Assembly (NCBI GenBank): GCA_050949055.1
Contig: JBMNFA010000009.1
Span: forward strand, 1-64,000
Length of the DNA: 64,000 nucleotides
Direction: 5' to 3'
Source of the DNA: JAEZJZ01 sp050949055
GTDB taxonomy: Bacteria > Bacillota > UBA994 > UBA5500
Position 1 is the first letter of the stretch, and the number at the start of each line of letters is the position of its first letter. Below are positions 45,498 to 54,765 of this stretch, in pieces. A program made the translations under genes and the position numbers. The notes below the pieces were generated by a model that had not been told where the DNA came from, searched no databases, and worked only from the letters and a program-made list of their open reading frames with translations.

Positions 45498-46340
45498 TTA
45501 TAGATTTAGCCCAGGCCAATGCCCGCTGAACACCTCTTCTGCGGGGCCGGTCATAAACAGCTGCTGTCGATTACGCCAATGGATATGCAGGCGGCCGCCG
45601 GGAAGCTCCACCGAGAGCTGCGGTTCGGTCAGTCCGCAGAGCACAGCGGCTACGGCCACAGCACAGGCACCGGTGCCGCAAGCCAACGTAGGGCCCACAC
45701 CGCGTTCCCAAACCCTTACCTTTACCGTCTCCCGATCGATCACCTGTACGAATTCCACATTGGTCCCGCTGGGGAAGGAGGGGTGCCGCCCCAGAAAGGA
45801 GCCCTGCTCCTCCAGATCGACTGCATCTACGTCGGGCACGAAGACCACAGCATGGGGAACGCCAGTAGAGACAGCCGTCACCCGGTAAACCTGATTCTGG
45901 TCAACGATGGGCACCAGCACGGCTGGATGGCGGTCGCAGCCCATGGGTATCAGCTTTGGATCCAGGATAGGAGAGCCCATATTCACCGTCACCGCCGAGA
46001 CCTGGCCGGCAGCCAGATGCAGCCGAATATGACGTATTCCGGCTGGAGTCTCCACCGACATTTCCTCGCGGCAGCAAAAACCGTGTTGGTAGGCATACTT
46101 GGCCAGACAGCGAATGGCGTTGCCGCACATCTCTGCTTCACTGCCATCGGCGTTCCAGATACGCATGGACAGGTCGGCCACCTGCGACCGGGAGATAAAT
46201 ATCAATCCATCCGCCCCCACACCGAAATGGCGATCGCAGACCAACTTGGCCAGTCTCGCCGGGTCGGCTACTGGCCAACCTGCAAAGGCTTCCACGAGGA
46301 CGAAATCGTTGCCGATGCCTTGCACCTTGGTAAATTTCAT
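45498..46340 (-). CDS. dapF: Diaminopimelate epimerase
   Basis: A 280-residue enzyme converting LL- to meso-diaminopimelate for peptidoglycan and lysine synthesis. The first half has KVQGIGNDFVLVEAF and AEMCGNAIRCLAKYA with catalytic Cys. The second half has GPTLACGTGACAVAVAAV with the second catalytic Cys. Both are intact and the length is normal. A REP-like palindrome (46360-46390) lies upstream. It is separated from purD by that element and shares its strand. Confidence 0.96.
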   Translation of the reverse strand: MKFTKVQGIGNDFVLVEAFAGWPVADPARLAKLVCDRHFGVGADGLIFISRSQVADLSMRIWNADGSEAEMCGNAIRCLAKYAYQHGFCCREEMSVETPAGIRHIRLHLAAGQVSAVTVNMGSPILDPKLIPMGCDRHPAVLVPIVDQNQVYRVTAVSTGVPHAVVFVPDVDAVDLEEQGSFLGRHPSFPSGTNVEFVQVIDRETVKVRVWERGVGPTLACGTGACAVAVAAVLCGLTEPQLSVELPGGRLHIHWRNRQQLFMTGPAEEVFSGHWPGLNL

Positions 46341-46359
46341 CGTGCTTACCTCCTAGCGC

Positions 46360-46390
46360 TGCAAAAACGGGGACTGTCCCCGTTTTTGCA
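46360..46390. repeat. Perfect 15+1+15 palindrome between dapF and purD
   Basis: TGCAAAAACGGGGAC is followed by one T and its exact complement. The GGGGAC core resembles that of the palindrome at 39779-39838. It lies 6 bases before the purD stop codon end and may end pur transcription. Confidence 0.65.
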
Positions 46391-46395
46391 GTCCT

Positions 46396-47658
46396 CTATA
46401 GGGCGTGATGGGCGATGTCGCGGCGGTAATGGGCGCCAGGGATGTTGATCTCCCGTACGCCGCTGTAGGCTTTGGCCACGGCTGCCGCCAGGCTATCCCC
46501 CAGTGCCGATACAGCTAGAATGCGCCCCCCGCTGGTGACCAGGCCCTGCGGGCGCCGGCTGGTGCCAGCCTGGAAGACCAAACATCCCAATTCCTCGGCC
46601 TGTTCGATACCGCAGATGGGCAACCCCTTGGGATAGGTGCCCGGGTAGCCGGGGCTACTAATCACCACGGTGGCACAAGCTTGCTGGTGCAGCTCCACCG
46701 TAGTTCCGTGCAGCTGTCCGCTGGCTGCCGCCTGCAGCAACGGCAACAGATCGCTCTTGATGCGCGGAAGCACCACCTGTGCCTCCGGGTCACCAAAGCG
46801 GGCGTTGAATTCGATCACCTGCGGACCCTCTGCGGTGAGCATCAGGCCGAGGTAAAGCACACCGCGGTAAGGGCAGCCCAGCTGCCGCAAGCCGCGGATG
46901 GTGGGCAGCAGGATCCGCTCCACCGCCTGCTGCTGCAATTCGGCACTAAAGGCGGGCACTGGGGAATAGGCACCCATGCCACCGGTGTTTGGCCCTTGAT
47001 CACCATCGAAGACGCGCTTGTGATCCTGCGCCGACGGCAGCAGCAGATAACTCTCTCCGTCTACCAAAGCGAACAATGAGACTTCCTGTCCGGTGAGGAA
47101 GGACTCGATCACCACCGAGTGACCGGCAGCGCCATATCTGCCAGCCTGCAACATTTCCTGCAGTACCTGTTCAGCTGTGGCCAGGTTCTCCACCACTACC
47201 GCCCCTTTGCCGGCGGCCAGACCGGATGCTTTGATCACCAGGGGATAGGTCTGTTCAGCGGCGTACGAACGGGCCTGCTCCCAGTCGCTGAACACCCGGT
47301 AGCTGGCGGTGGGGATGCCGTGGGTGTGCATGAATTCCTTGGCCCAAGCCTTGCTGCTCTCCAGGCGGGCCGCCGCCTGAGTGGGTCCAAAGGCCAGGAT
47401 ACCGCGGACGGCCAGTTGGTCCACTAGCCCCAGGGCCAACGGTTCCTCCGGCCCGACCACCACCAGGTCGATCCTCTCCTCCTCCGCCACCTTGACTACT
47501 CCCGCTACGTCGTTAGCCCCAACGGGCAAACAGGTCGCATAACGAGCGATGCCCGGGCTGCCGGGAGCAGCATAAAAAGCGGTCAGCAAGGGGCTCTGGC
47601 TGATTTTCCAGGCCAGGGAATGTTCTCTGCCACCGCTGCCGATTAATAGTACGCGCAC
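46396..47658 (-). CDS. purD: Phosphoribosylamine-glycine ligase
   Basis: A 420-residue ATP-grasp enzyme, second step of purine synthesis. It begins MRVLLIGSGGREHSLAWKIS; the ATP-binding part has YPLVIKASGLAAGKGAVVVE and DHKRVFDGDQGPNTGGMGAY. The active-site region VIEFNARFGDPEAQVVLPRI is intact. The length is normal. It is the last gene of the pur operon and is separated from purH by about 215 bases carrying a composite repeat. Confidence 0.97.
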   Translation of the reverse strand: MRVLLIGSGGREHSLAWKISQSPLLTAFYAAPGSPGIARYATCLPVGANDVAGVVKVAEEERIDLVVVGPEEPLALGLVDQLAVRGILAFGPTQAAARLESSKAWAKEFMHTHGIPTASYRVFSDWEQARSYAAEQTYPLVIKASGLAAGKGAVVVENLATAEQVLQEMLQAGRYGAAGHSVVIESFLTGQEVSLFALVDGESYLLLPSAQDHKRVFDGDQGPNTGGMGAYSPVPAFSAELQQQAVERILLPTIRGLRQLGCPYRGVLYLGLMLTAEGPQVIEFNARFGDPEAQVVLPRIKSDLLPLLQAAASGQLHGTTVELHQQACATVVISSPGYPGTYPKGLPICGIEQAEELGCLVFQAGTSRRPQGLVTSGGRILAVSALGDSLAAAVAKAYSGVREINIPGAHYRRDIAHHAL

Positions 47659-47688
47659 GCCTTTAACCTCCTTCTCGCAAGTCCGCCT

Positions 47689-47891
47689 GAGTCACGGGGA
47701 CGGTTCTCTTGGCTCAGCGGAATGAGTCAGCGGAACTGTCCGAGAGTGCTGACAAACGGCCGAAGGCTGTCACTCTGAACAAAGTGAAGAGTCTATTCGG
47801 CCCGTAAATACAGGCTTCTGCAAGATTCTTCGCTGCGCTCAGAATGACAAAACCGGGCTTCTTCAGTGGTTTCGAACCGTCCCCGTGACTC
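47689..47891. repeat. About 200-base composite repeat flanked by 18-base inverted repeats
   Basis: GAGTCACGGGGACGGTTC (47689-47706) reappears inverted at 47874-47891. Inside, a second imperfect inverted pair is seen: GTCACTCTGAACAAAGTGAA (about 47769) against TTCGCTGCGCTCAGAATGAC (ends about 47848). The gap between purD and purH (47659-47928) holds nothing else. It looks like a BIME/MITE-type composite without any transposase. Confidence 0.65.
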
Positions 47892-47928
47892 GAAAAGTGG
47901 GTTTTCCGGAACCGTCCTCCCAAACCAG

Positions 47929-49473
47929 CTAGTGCCGGAAGTGGCGATGGCCGGTGAAGACCATGGCGATGCCATGACGGTTGGCCGCCTCGATGCTCTC
48001 CTGGTCGCGGATGGAACCACCCGGCTGCACGATGGCCTTGATGCCGGCGGCAGCGGCTGCCTCCACCACGTCCGAGAACGGAAACAGGCCGTCAGAAGCC
48101 AGCACCGCACCGGCGGTAGCCGCCCCACCCCGCTCCATGGCGGAGATGGCGGCGTCGATGCGGTTGACCTGTCCGGTACCGATGCCGCAGGTGGCGCCGT
48201 GCTTGGCCACCACGATGGCATTCGACTTGGCGAACTTGACCACGCGCCAGGCAAACCGCAGGTCCTGCAGCTGCTCCTCGCTGGGGGCTGCCTCGGTGAC
48301 CACCTGCCAGTTTTCCGCTTCCGGGGCGATCAAGTCAGCATTCTGCACCAGCAAGCCCCCCGTCACCCGTTTGAAGTCCAAACCAGCCTGGGAGGCGGGC
48401 ACCAACGGGCCGACGGCCAGCAGGCGCAAGTTCTTCTTGGCGGAGAGAATTGCGGCCGCTTCGGGAGAGAACTCGGGCGCGATGACGATGTCCAGAAACA
48501 GCTTCTTCAGTTCCAGCGCCGTCGCTTCGTCCACCGTGCGGTTGAGGGCGACGATACCGCCAAAGATGGACACCGGGTCAGCGTCGTGGGCCCGGCGATA
48601 GGCCTCCACCAAGGTATCGCCCACAGCCACGCCACAGGGGTTGGTATGCTTGACCGCCACCGCTGCCGGTTGGGTGAACTGGCGCACCATGTCCATGGCG
48701 GCATCGGCATCGTTGAGGTTGCAGAAGGACAGCTCCTTCCCCTGCAGTTGCCTGGCCTTGGCCAGGCTGGGCTGCGGGGCGTTCACTTCCCGGTAGAAGG
48801 CAGCCTGCTGATGGGGGTTTTCCCCATAGCGCAGTGACTGCGCCCGGTCAAAGGTCAAAGTCAACGTCTCGGGGAGCAGCTCGTCGGGCGCATATTGCTG
48901 TCCCAAATACTGGGCGATCATAGCGTCATAGCGGGCGGTATGGCGAAATGCTTCCAGCGCCAAGCGTTGGCGGAACTGCAGCGGGAGCTCGCCGACGCTC
49001 TCCAGGTAATTGATAATCTGATCGTAGTGAGCCCGGTTCACCACCACTGCCACCGCCTGATGATTCTTGGCGGCAGACCGCAGCATGCTAGGGCCACCGA
49101 TGTCGATGTTCTCGATCGCCTCATCCAAAGTGACACCCGGTCGGGCTACCGTCTCGGCAAAGGGGTACAGGTTGCAGACCAGCAGATCGATGGGGACGAT
49201 AGCGTGTTCTGCCAGAGTATCCATGTGCTGCTGCAGGTCGCGTCGGGCCAGCAGGCCGGCGTGTACCCGCGGGTGCAGCGTCTTCACCCGGCCGTCCAAC
49301 ATCTCCGGAAACCCGGTCACTTCGTCGATGGACAGCACTTGCAGTCCGCTGTCCCTGAGCAGCCTATAGGTGCCACCGGTGGACACCAGTTCCACTCCCA
49401 GCCGCCCCAGGGCAGCTGCAAAATCCACTATCCCGGTCTTATCCGATACGCTGATCAGCGCTCTCTTCAGCAT
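47929..49473 (-). CDS. purH: Bifunctional AICAR transformylase/IMP cyclohydrolase
   Basis: A 514-residue enzyme for the last two purine steps. The N-terminal MGS-like cyclohydrolase domain (about 1-190) begins MLKRALISVSDKTGIVDFAA and has VELVSTGGTYRLLRDSGL. The transformylase part has AVAVKHTNPCGVAVGD and LRYGENPHQQAAFY. The ATG at 49473 has GGAGG 9 bases upstream; the longer frame overlaps purN. The gene overlaps the end of purN by 35 bases. Confidence 0.97.
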   Translation of the reverse strand: MLKRALISVSDKTGIVDFAAALGRLGVELVSTGGTYRLLRDSGLQVLSIDEVTGFPEMLDGRVKTLHPRVHAGLLARRDLQQHMDTLAEHAIVPIDLLVCNLYPFAETVARPGVTLDEAIENIDIGGPSMLRSAAKNHQAVAVVVNRAHYDQIINYLESVGELPLQFRQRLALEAFRHTARYDAMIAQYLGQQYAPDELLPETLTLTFDRAQSLRYGENPHQQAAFYREVNAPQPSLAKARQLQGKELSFCNLNDADAAMDMVRQFTQPAAVAVKHTNPCGVAVGDTLVEAYRRAHDADPVSIFGGIVALNRTVDEATALELKKLFLDIVIAPEFSPEAAAILSAKKNLRLLAVGPLVPASQAGLDFKRVTGGLLVQNADLIAPEAENWQVVTEAAPSEEQLQDLRFAWRVVKFAKSNAIVVAKHGATCGIGTGQVNRIDAAISAMERGGAATAGAVLASDGLFPFSDVVEAAAAAGIKAIVQPGGSIRDQESIEAANRHGIAMVFTGHRHFRH

Positions 49474-50122
49474 GATCATCGACCTCCCCACTCTTTTCTG
49501 GCAATATCCGCACCCGGCGACCGCAGAGCCGCAGCCTGCCTTCTGAGAACAGTTTGACCGCTTGCACATATAGCCGGTGTTCCACCTGCAGCACCCGGCT
49601 GGACAGGCTGTCCACCGTGTCGTCATCGTACACCGGCACAGCCTCCTGCAGGATGATCGGGCCGGAGTCTACCCCGGCCTCCACAAAGATGATGGTCGCG
49701 CCGCTGACCTTGACTCCGTAGTCCAAAACCGCCTGATGCACCCGCTGTCCATAGAATCCCGGCCCAGCGAAAGCCGGAATCAGCGCCGGATGGGTGTTCA
49801 TGATCCGTCCGGCATAGGCGGAGATAAAAGGCTCCGTCAGCACCGACATGAATCCAGCCAGCAACACCAGGTCTGGCTGGTAGGGGCTCACTGCCTGCAG
49901 CACTGCTTGGCTGAACGCATGTAGATCATCGCCGTAGCGTTTGCGGCTGACCACTACGGTGGGAATTCCGTGCCGCTCAGCCCGCTGCAAGGCGAAGGCC
50001 TGGCGCCTGGTGCTGACCACTACGGCCACTTCAGCGGCCAACTGCCCTGCCTCGCAGGAATCGATGATCGCCTGCAGATTGGTACCGCCACCGGATACCA
50101 GCACGGCCAGCCGGACAGTCAT
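49439..50122 (-). CDS. purN: Phosphoribosylglycinamide formyltransferase
   Basis: A 227-residue 10-formyl-THF-dependent enzyme. RLAVLVSGGGTNLQAIID is the GAR-binding N-terminus; AGRIMNTHPALIPAF holds the catalytic Asn and His, and FVEAGVDSGPIILQEAVPV the conserved Asp. A C-terminal tail of about 18 residues overlaps purH, longer than usual. Its start overlaps the end of purM by 4 bases. Confidence 0.96.
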   Translation of the reverse strand: MTVRLAVLVSGGGTNLQAIIDSCEAGQLAAEVAVVVSTRRQAFALQRAERHGIPTVVVSRKRYGDDLHAFSQAVLQAVSPYQPDLVLLAGFMSVLTEPFISAYAGRIMNTHPALIPAFAGPGFYGQRVHQAVLDYGVKVSGATIIFVEAGVDSGPIILQEAVPVYDDDTVDSLSSRVLQVEHRLYVQAVKLFSEGRLRLCGRRVRILPEKSGEVDDHAEESADQRIG

Positions 50123-51153
50123 CGGTAGTTCACCCCTTGTCCAGCCACCACGCTGCCGATCAGGAAGGCCTGCTCACCTAACTGATTGGCGGCCGTCAGC
50201 GTCTGTTCCGCCTGTTCGGCAGGCACCGCCAGCACAAACCCAATGCCCATATTGAAGGTGCGATACATATCCTCCACCGGCACATCGCCAATACGTTGCA
50301 GATACGGGAAGATGGGCGGCACAGGCCAACTGCCCCGGATAATCTCCACTCCCAAACCCTGCGGCAACATGCGGGGAACGTTTTCGGTCAGCCCCCCGCC
50401 GGTGATATGAGCCATCCCCTTGATGTTGCACTGCTGCTTCAGCTGGAGCACCGTAGGCACATAGATACGAGTAGGCGTGAGCAGAATCTCTCCTAGCGTC
50501 TGTTGCTCTCCGAGTGCAGGCACCATATCGGTCAGTTGATGCTGGGCTATTTCCAGCACCAGCTTGCGCACCAGGGAGAAGCCGTTGCTGTGCACGCCGC
50601 TGGAAGCCAGACCGACTAACACATCCCCCGGCCGGATGGCGCTGCCGTCAATCAGCTCTGATCGGTCGGCCACCCCCACGGCAAAACCGGCCAAATCGTA
50701 CTCGTTCTTGGCATACATGCCCGGCATCTCAGCCGTCTCGCCGCCGATCAAAGCACAACCTGCCAAACGGCAGCCAGCCGCCACACCAGCTACGATGCTG
50801 GCGATCTTCTCCGGCACCAGTCGGTCGCAGGCAATGTAGTCCAAGAAGAACAGCGGCTCAGCTCCTTGCACCAACACGTCGTTGACACACATGGCTACAC
50901 AGTCGACCCCAATGGTATCGTGCCGATCAGCCAAGAAAGCCAATTTCAGTTTTGTCCCCACACCATCGGCTCCGGCTACCAACACTGGCTGTTGATACGG
51001 CCGGTTAGGCAATCCGATCAGGCCGCCAAAACCGCCGAAATCCCCCAGCACTTCAGGACGGAAGGTGGAGCGGACCGCCTCTTTCATCAGACTGACCGCC
51101 CGATCGTTGGCAGTGACATCCACGCCGCTGGACTGATAGGTGATGGGACTCAT
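50119..51153 (-). CDS. purM: Phosphoribosylformylglycinamidine cyclo-ligase
   Basis: A 344-residue AIR synthetase. GADGVGTKLKLAFLADRHDT and VLVQGAEPLFFLDYIAC are the N-terminal ATP/substrate motifs, ALIGGETAEMPGMYAKNEYD follows, and AHITGGGLTENVPRMLPQG is in the C-terminal half. Normal length. It ends in a 4-base overlap with purN and starts 1 base after purF. Confidence 0.97.
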   Translation of the reverse strand: MSPITYQSSGVDVTANDRAVSLMKEAVRSTFRPEVLGDFGGFGGLIGLPNRPYQQPVLVAGADGVGTKLKLAFLADRHDTIGVDCVAMCVNDVLVQGAEPLFFLDYIACDRLVPEKIASIVAGVAAGCRLAGCALIGGETAEMPGMYAKNEYDLAGFAVGVADRSELIDGSAIRPGDVLVGLASSGVHSNGFSLVRKLVLEIAQHQLTDMVPALGEQQTLGEILLTPTRIYVPTVLQLKQQCNIKGMAHITGGGLTENVPRMLPQGLGVEIIRGSWPVPPIFPYLQRIGDVPVEDMYRTFNMGIGFVLAVPAEQAEQTLTAANQLGEQAFLIGSVVAGQGVNYR

Positions 51154-51154
51154 C

Positions 51155-52585
51155 TCATTCCACTTCCTTTGCTTTGAATCCTTGGCAGGAACCCTGGCAG
51201 GGCTCGTTGCTCAACCGTTCTGGATAGTCGCCGGTCAAACAAGCCATGCAATAGCCATCGCCGGTGACAGCCTTGAGCATCCCCGACTTACTGAGGAAAC
51301 CCAAGGAGTCAGCACCGATCAGCTGCCTGATCTCCTCCACCGAGTGGTTGGCAGCCACCAGCTCGCGCTTATCAGGAGTATCGATACCATAGTAGCAAGG
51401 GGAAATATACGGCGGACTGGAGACGCGGAAATGCACTTCTTTCGCTCCCGCCTCTCGCAGCATGCGGATCAGATTGCTGGTGGTGGTTCCGCGCACGATG
51501 GAGTCGTCCACCACCACCACCCGCTTTCCTTCCAACACATGACGGTTGGGATTGAGCTTCAGGCGAACCTTCAGATCTCTCAGGGACTGGCCGGGTTGAA
51601 TGAAAGTGCGTCCGACATAGCGATTCTTGACCAACCCCTCGTCATAGGGCAGGCCAGACGCCAGGGAATAGCCTACGGCGGCAGCCAGCGCGGAGTCAGG
51701 AACGCCGACGACGATATCGGCAGCAGCCGGCTGTTCCTCGGCCAACACCTGCCCTAACCGTCGCCGCACCTGATGCACATTCAGCCCATCCACCACCGAG
51801 TCGACCCGGGCGAAATAGATATACTCGAAGATGCAGGATGCACGCTTAGGGCGGGGACCCAAATGTTCGCTATGCAGCCCATCACCATCGATGATCAGGA
51901 TTTCACCAGGTTCCAGGTCCCGAATGATATCGGCTCCCATGGCGTCAAAGGCAGCCGACTCGGAAGCCACCACATAGCCGTCACCCAGCTTGCCCAGGAT
52001 CAAGGGGCGAAAAGCCCGCGGATCACGCACAGCAATCAGCTGATCATCTGAAAGCATCACCAAGCTATAAGCCCCCCGAACTTGGCTCAGCGCTTGGCGG
52101 ATGGCGACGACGATACCCTCGCGGCGATAGCGAGCGATCAGATTGAGGATCACTTCACTGTCGCTGTTGGTCTGGAAAACCTGACCGTTCAACTCCATTT
52201 CCTCGCGCAGCCGATCGGTGTTGGCCAGGTTGCCATTGTGGGCCAAAGCCAGGTTGCCCTGCAGATAACGGATGATGAACGGCTGAGCATTGGACAAATC
52301 GGTTTCGCCCGAGGTGGAATAGCGTACATGACCGATGCCCAGCATTGGCTGAATGCTTTCCAACTCGCTCAGATTGGTTGGGTTGAACACATCCGAGACC
52401 AACCCCACGCCTTTGGTGAGCTTGATCTGTTGTCCGTTACTGATGGCAATGCCGCTGCTCTCCTCGCCGCGATGCTGCAGCGCAAACAGACCCACATATA
52501 ACAGCCCCGCCATGTCCGGCTGGGCACCGTAGATGCCCAGCACGCCACATTCCTCTTTGATTGCGGCTAACTCCCCATAAGACAC
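51155..52585 (-). CDS. purF: Amidophosphoribosyltransferase
   Basis: A 476-residue glutamine PRPP amidotransferase, the committed step. The short propeptide VSYGELAAIKEE precedes catalytic Cys in CGVLGIYG; the PRPP motif is VVVVDDSIVRGTTTSN. Cysteines in ASCIFEYIYF, ISPCYYGIDTP and CMACLTGDYP match the iron-sulphur ligands of the Bacillus-type enzyme, so it should be oxygen-sensitive. The GTG at 52585 with GGAGG is preferred to the ATG at 52603. It overlaps purL by 19 bases. Confidence 0.95.
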   Translation of the reverse strand: MSYGELAAIKEECGVLGIYGAQPDMAGLLYVGLFALQHRGEESSGIAISNGQQIKLTKGVGLVSDVFNPTNLSELESIQPMLGIGHVRYSTSGETDLSNAQPFIIRYLQGNLALAHNGNLANTDRLREEMELNGQVFQTNSDSEVILNLIARYRREGIVVAIRQALSQVRGAYSLVMLSDDQLIAVRDPRAFRPLILGKLGDGYVVASESAAFDAMGADIIRDLEPGEILIIDGDGLHSEHLGPRPKRASCIFEYIYFARVDSVVDGLNVHQVRRRLGQVLAEEQPAAADIVVGVPDSALAAAVGYSLASGLPYDEGLVKNRYVGRTFIQPGQSLRDLKVRLKLNPNRHVLEGKRVVVVDDSIVRGTTTSNLIRMLREAGAKEVHFRVSSPPYISPCYYGIDTPDKRELVAANHSVEEIRQLIGADSLGFLSKSGMLKAVTGDGYCMACLTGDYPERLSNEPCQGSCQGFKAKEVE

Positions 52586-54765
52586 GGTATCGCCTCCTGC
52601 CATGTCCTCTGCAATTTGCTTAATGTAGTTTTGATCTTTGTCTCACCGTTGATGGCAATGGAGAGTTCTTCGCCGCCTACTGTGCCCAATTCTGCCGCCG
52701 GAACACCGGCCTCTCTGGCTGCGGAAAGCAATGCCTGCGCCTGTTCGGCAGGTAGAGTGACCACTACCCGGGATTGGCTCTCCGAGAATAGCAGTTCGTC
52801 CGGACGCAAGTGGGAACTCAGGCTCACCCGGCACCCCAGTCCGCCACTGATGGCCGACTCGGCCAGCGCTACGGCCAGACCACCCTCTGCGCAATCATGG
52901 GCAGAGTGGATGTCCAAGGTGGCGATTTGCCAGAGCAGCAGTTGCTGCAGCGCCGTCTCCAGCGAGAGGTCCAACCTGGGTGGAGCACCCTGCTCCAAGC
53001 CATGCACCACTGCCAAATATTCGCTGCCGCCGATTTCCGGCAAGGTTTCACCCAGGAGCACGATGGCATCGCCGCTGACCTTGAAGCCTTGGGTCACCCG
53101 TCGCCCAATATCCGGCAACAGGCCGATCATGCCGACGGTAGGGGTGGGATAGACCGCTTGCCCGTTAGTTTCGTTGTAGAAACTGACGTTACCGCCGGTA
53201 ACCGGGGTATCCAGCGCCCGGCAAGCATCACCCATGCCCCGCACTGCTTCCTTGAACTGCCAGAAGACCTCCGGCCGTTCCGGGCTGCCGAAGTTGAGGC
53301 AATTGGTGATCGCCAACGGCTTGGCACCAGCACAAACCAGATTGCGAGCTGCCTCGGCCACCGCCGCCATCCCGCCGATATAGGGATCAAGGTAAACGTA
53401 GCGGCTATTGCAGTCGACGCTCATGGCCAGACCCTTGTTGGTTCCCTTGATGCGCAGCACCGCCGCGTCAGAACCGGGCGGCACCACGGTATTGTCGCGA
53501 ACCATGTGATCGTATTGCTGGAAGACCCAAGCCTTCTCGGCGATATTAGGGCTCCGCAACAATTGGTGCAGCGTTGCGGTCAGATCGTGCGGCAACGGCA
53601 GCTCTTTTGGAAGCTGCTGCCGCTCATCCTGCCAGGCCGGGCGCTGGGATGCCGCATGGTAAACTGGGGCTTCGTCGGTCAGTGCCTTGGCGGGCACGTT
53701 AGCCACCACCACCCCATTTTCCAGAATACGGAAGTAACCGTCGTCGGTGACGCGACCGATCTGCACCGCATTTAGCCCCCACTTATGGAAGACCTCCTGG
53801 ACCTCGTCCGCTCGGTCCGGCTCCACCACCACCAGCATGCGCTCCTGGGATTCGGAAAGCATCACCTCGTAAGGTGTCATCCCCGGTTCGCGGCGGGGAA
53901 CCAAGGCCACATCCAACTCGACGCCGCTGTTGCCGCGGCTAGCCATCTCGCTGCCAGAGGAGGTAAGCCCGGCTGCACCCAAGTCCTGCATACCGACGAC
54001 CAACTTGCGTTCGATCAGCTCCAGGCAAGCCTCCAGCAACAGCTTCTCCATGAAGGGATCGCCTACTTGCACCGAAGGGCGCTTGGCCTGAGAAGCTTCG
54101 GACAGCTCTTCCGAAGCGAAAGTAGCCCCGTGGATGCCGTCGCGGCCGGTGCTGGCACCAACCAACATCACCGCATTGCCCACGCCGGCAGCCGTGCCTT
54201 TGGCCAACGCTTTTTGATCGATCAAACCGACGCACATGGCGTTGACCAGGCAGTTGCCTTTGTAGCTGTCATTGAAGTAGACCTCGCCGGCCACGGTGGG
54301 AATGCCCAGACAGTTGCCGTAACCAGCGATGCCAGCCACCACTCCGGAAAATAGGAAACGCTGGTGGGCATCGGTCAGCGGCCCAAAGCGCAGCGAGTTC
54401 AACAATGCTATAGGGCGGGCACCCATGGCAAAAACGTCTCTGACGATGCCACCCACTCCGGTGGCCGCACCCTGGTAAGGCTCGATGGCTGAGGGGTGGT
54501 TATGGCTTTCGATCTTAAACACGACTGCTTGTCCGTCGCCGATATCCACCACACCGGCATTCTCTCCCGGGCCCTGCAAGACTTGCGGTCCCTCGGTAGG
54601 AAAAGTCTTCAGCACCGGGCGGGAATGCTTGTAGCTGCAATGCTCGGACCACATCACGGAGAACAGGCCGACTTCCACGTAGTTCGGCTCGCGTCCCAGG
54701 ATCTGAACGATGCGTTCATACTCCGACTCCCGCAGGCCCATCTGCTGCCAAACCTGCTTATCCAT
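52567..54765 (-). CDS. purL: FGAM synthase large subunit
   Basis: A 732-residue short-form PurL, which works with PurQ (glutaminase) and PurS. FKIESHNHPSAIEPYQGAAT is the signature near the N-terminus; LVGASTGRDGIHGATFAS and AEGGLAVALAESAISGG follow. The ATG at 54765 has AGGAGGG upstream. Stop overlaps purF, start overlaps purQ by 8 bases. All motifs are intact. Confidence 0.97.
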   Translation of the reverse strand: MDKQVWQQMGLRESEYERIVQILGREPNYVEVGLFSVMWSEHCSYKHSRPVLKTFPTEGPQVLQGPGENAGVVDIGDGQAVVFKIESHNHPSAIEPYQGAATGVGGIVRDVFAMGARPIALLNSLRFGPLTDAHQRFLFSGVVAGIAGYGNCLGIPTVAGEVYFNDSYKGNCLVNAMCVGLIDQKALAKGTAAGVGNAVMLVGASTGRDGIHGATFASEELSEASQAKRPSVQVGDPFMEKLLLEACLELIERKLVVGMQDLGAAGLTSSGSEMASRGNSGVELDVALVPRREPGMTPYEVMLSESQERMLVVVEPDRADEVQEVFHKWGLNAVQIGRVTDDGYFRILENGVVVANVPAKALTDEAPVYHAASQRPAWQDERQQLPKELPLPHDLTATLHQLLRSPNIAEKAWVFQQYDHMVRDNTVVPPGSDAAVLRIKGTNKGLAMSVDCNSRYVYLDPYIGGMAAVAEAARNLVCAGAKPLAITNCLNFGSPERPEVFWQFKEAVRGMGDACRALDTPVTGGNVSFYNETNGQAVYPTPTVGMIGLLPDIGRRVTQGFKVSGDAIVLLGETLPEIGGSEYLAVVHGLEQGAPPRLDLSLETALQQLLLWQIATLDIHSAHDCAEGGLAVALAESAISGGLGCRVSLSSHLRPDELLFSESQSRVVVTLPAEQAQALLSAAREAGVPAAELGTVGGEELSIAINGETKIKTTLSKLQRTWQEAIPCLMGS

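Noticed and set aside
47866..48837. 323-residue plus-strand frame opposite purH
   Set aside because: Antisense shadow of purH.
52810..53775. 321-residue plus-strand frame inside purL
   Set aside because: Antisense shadow of purL with no recognisable domain.
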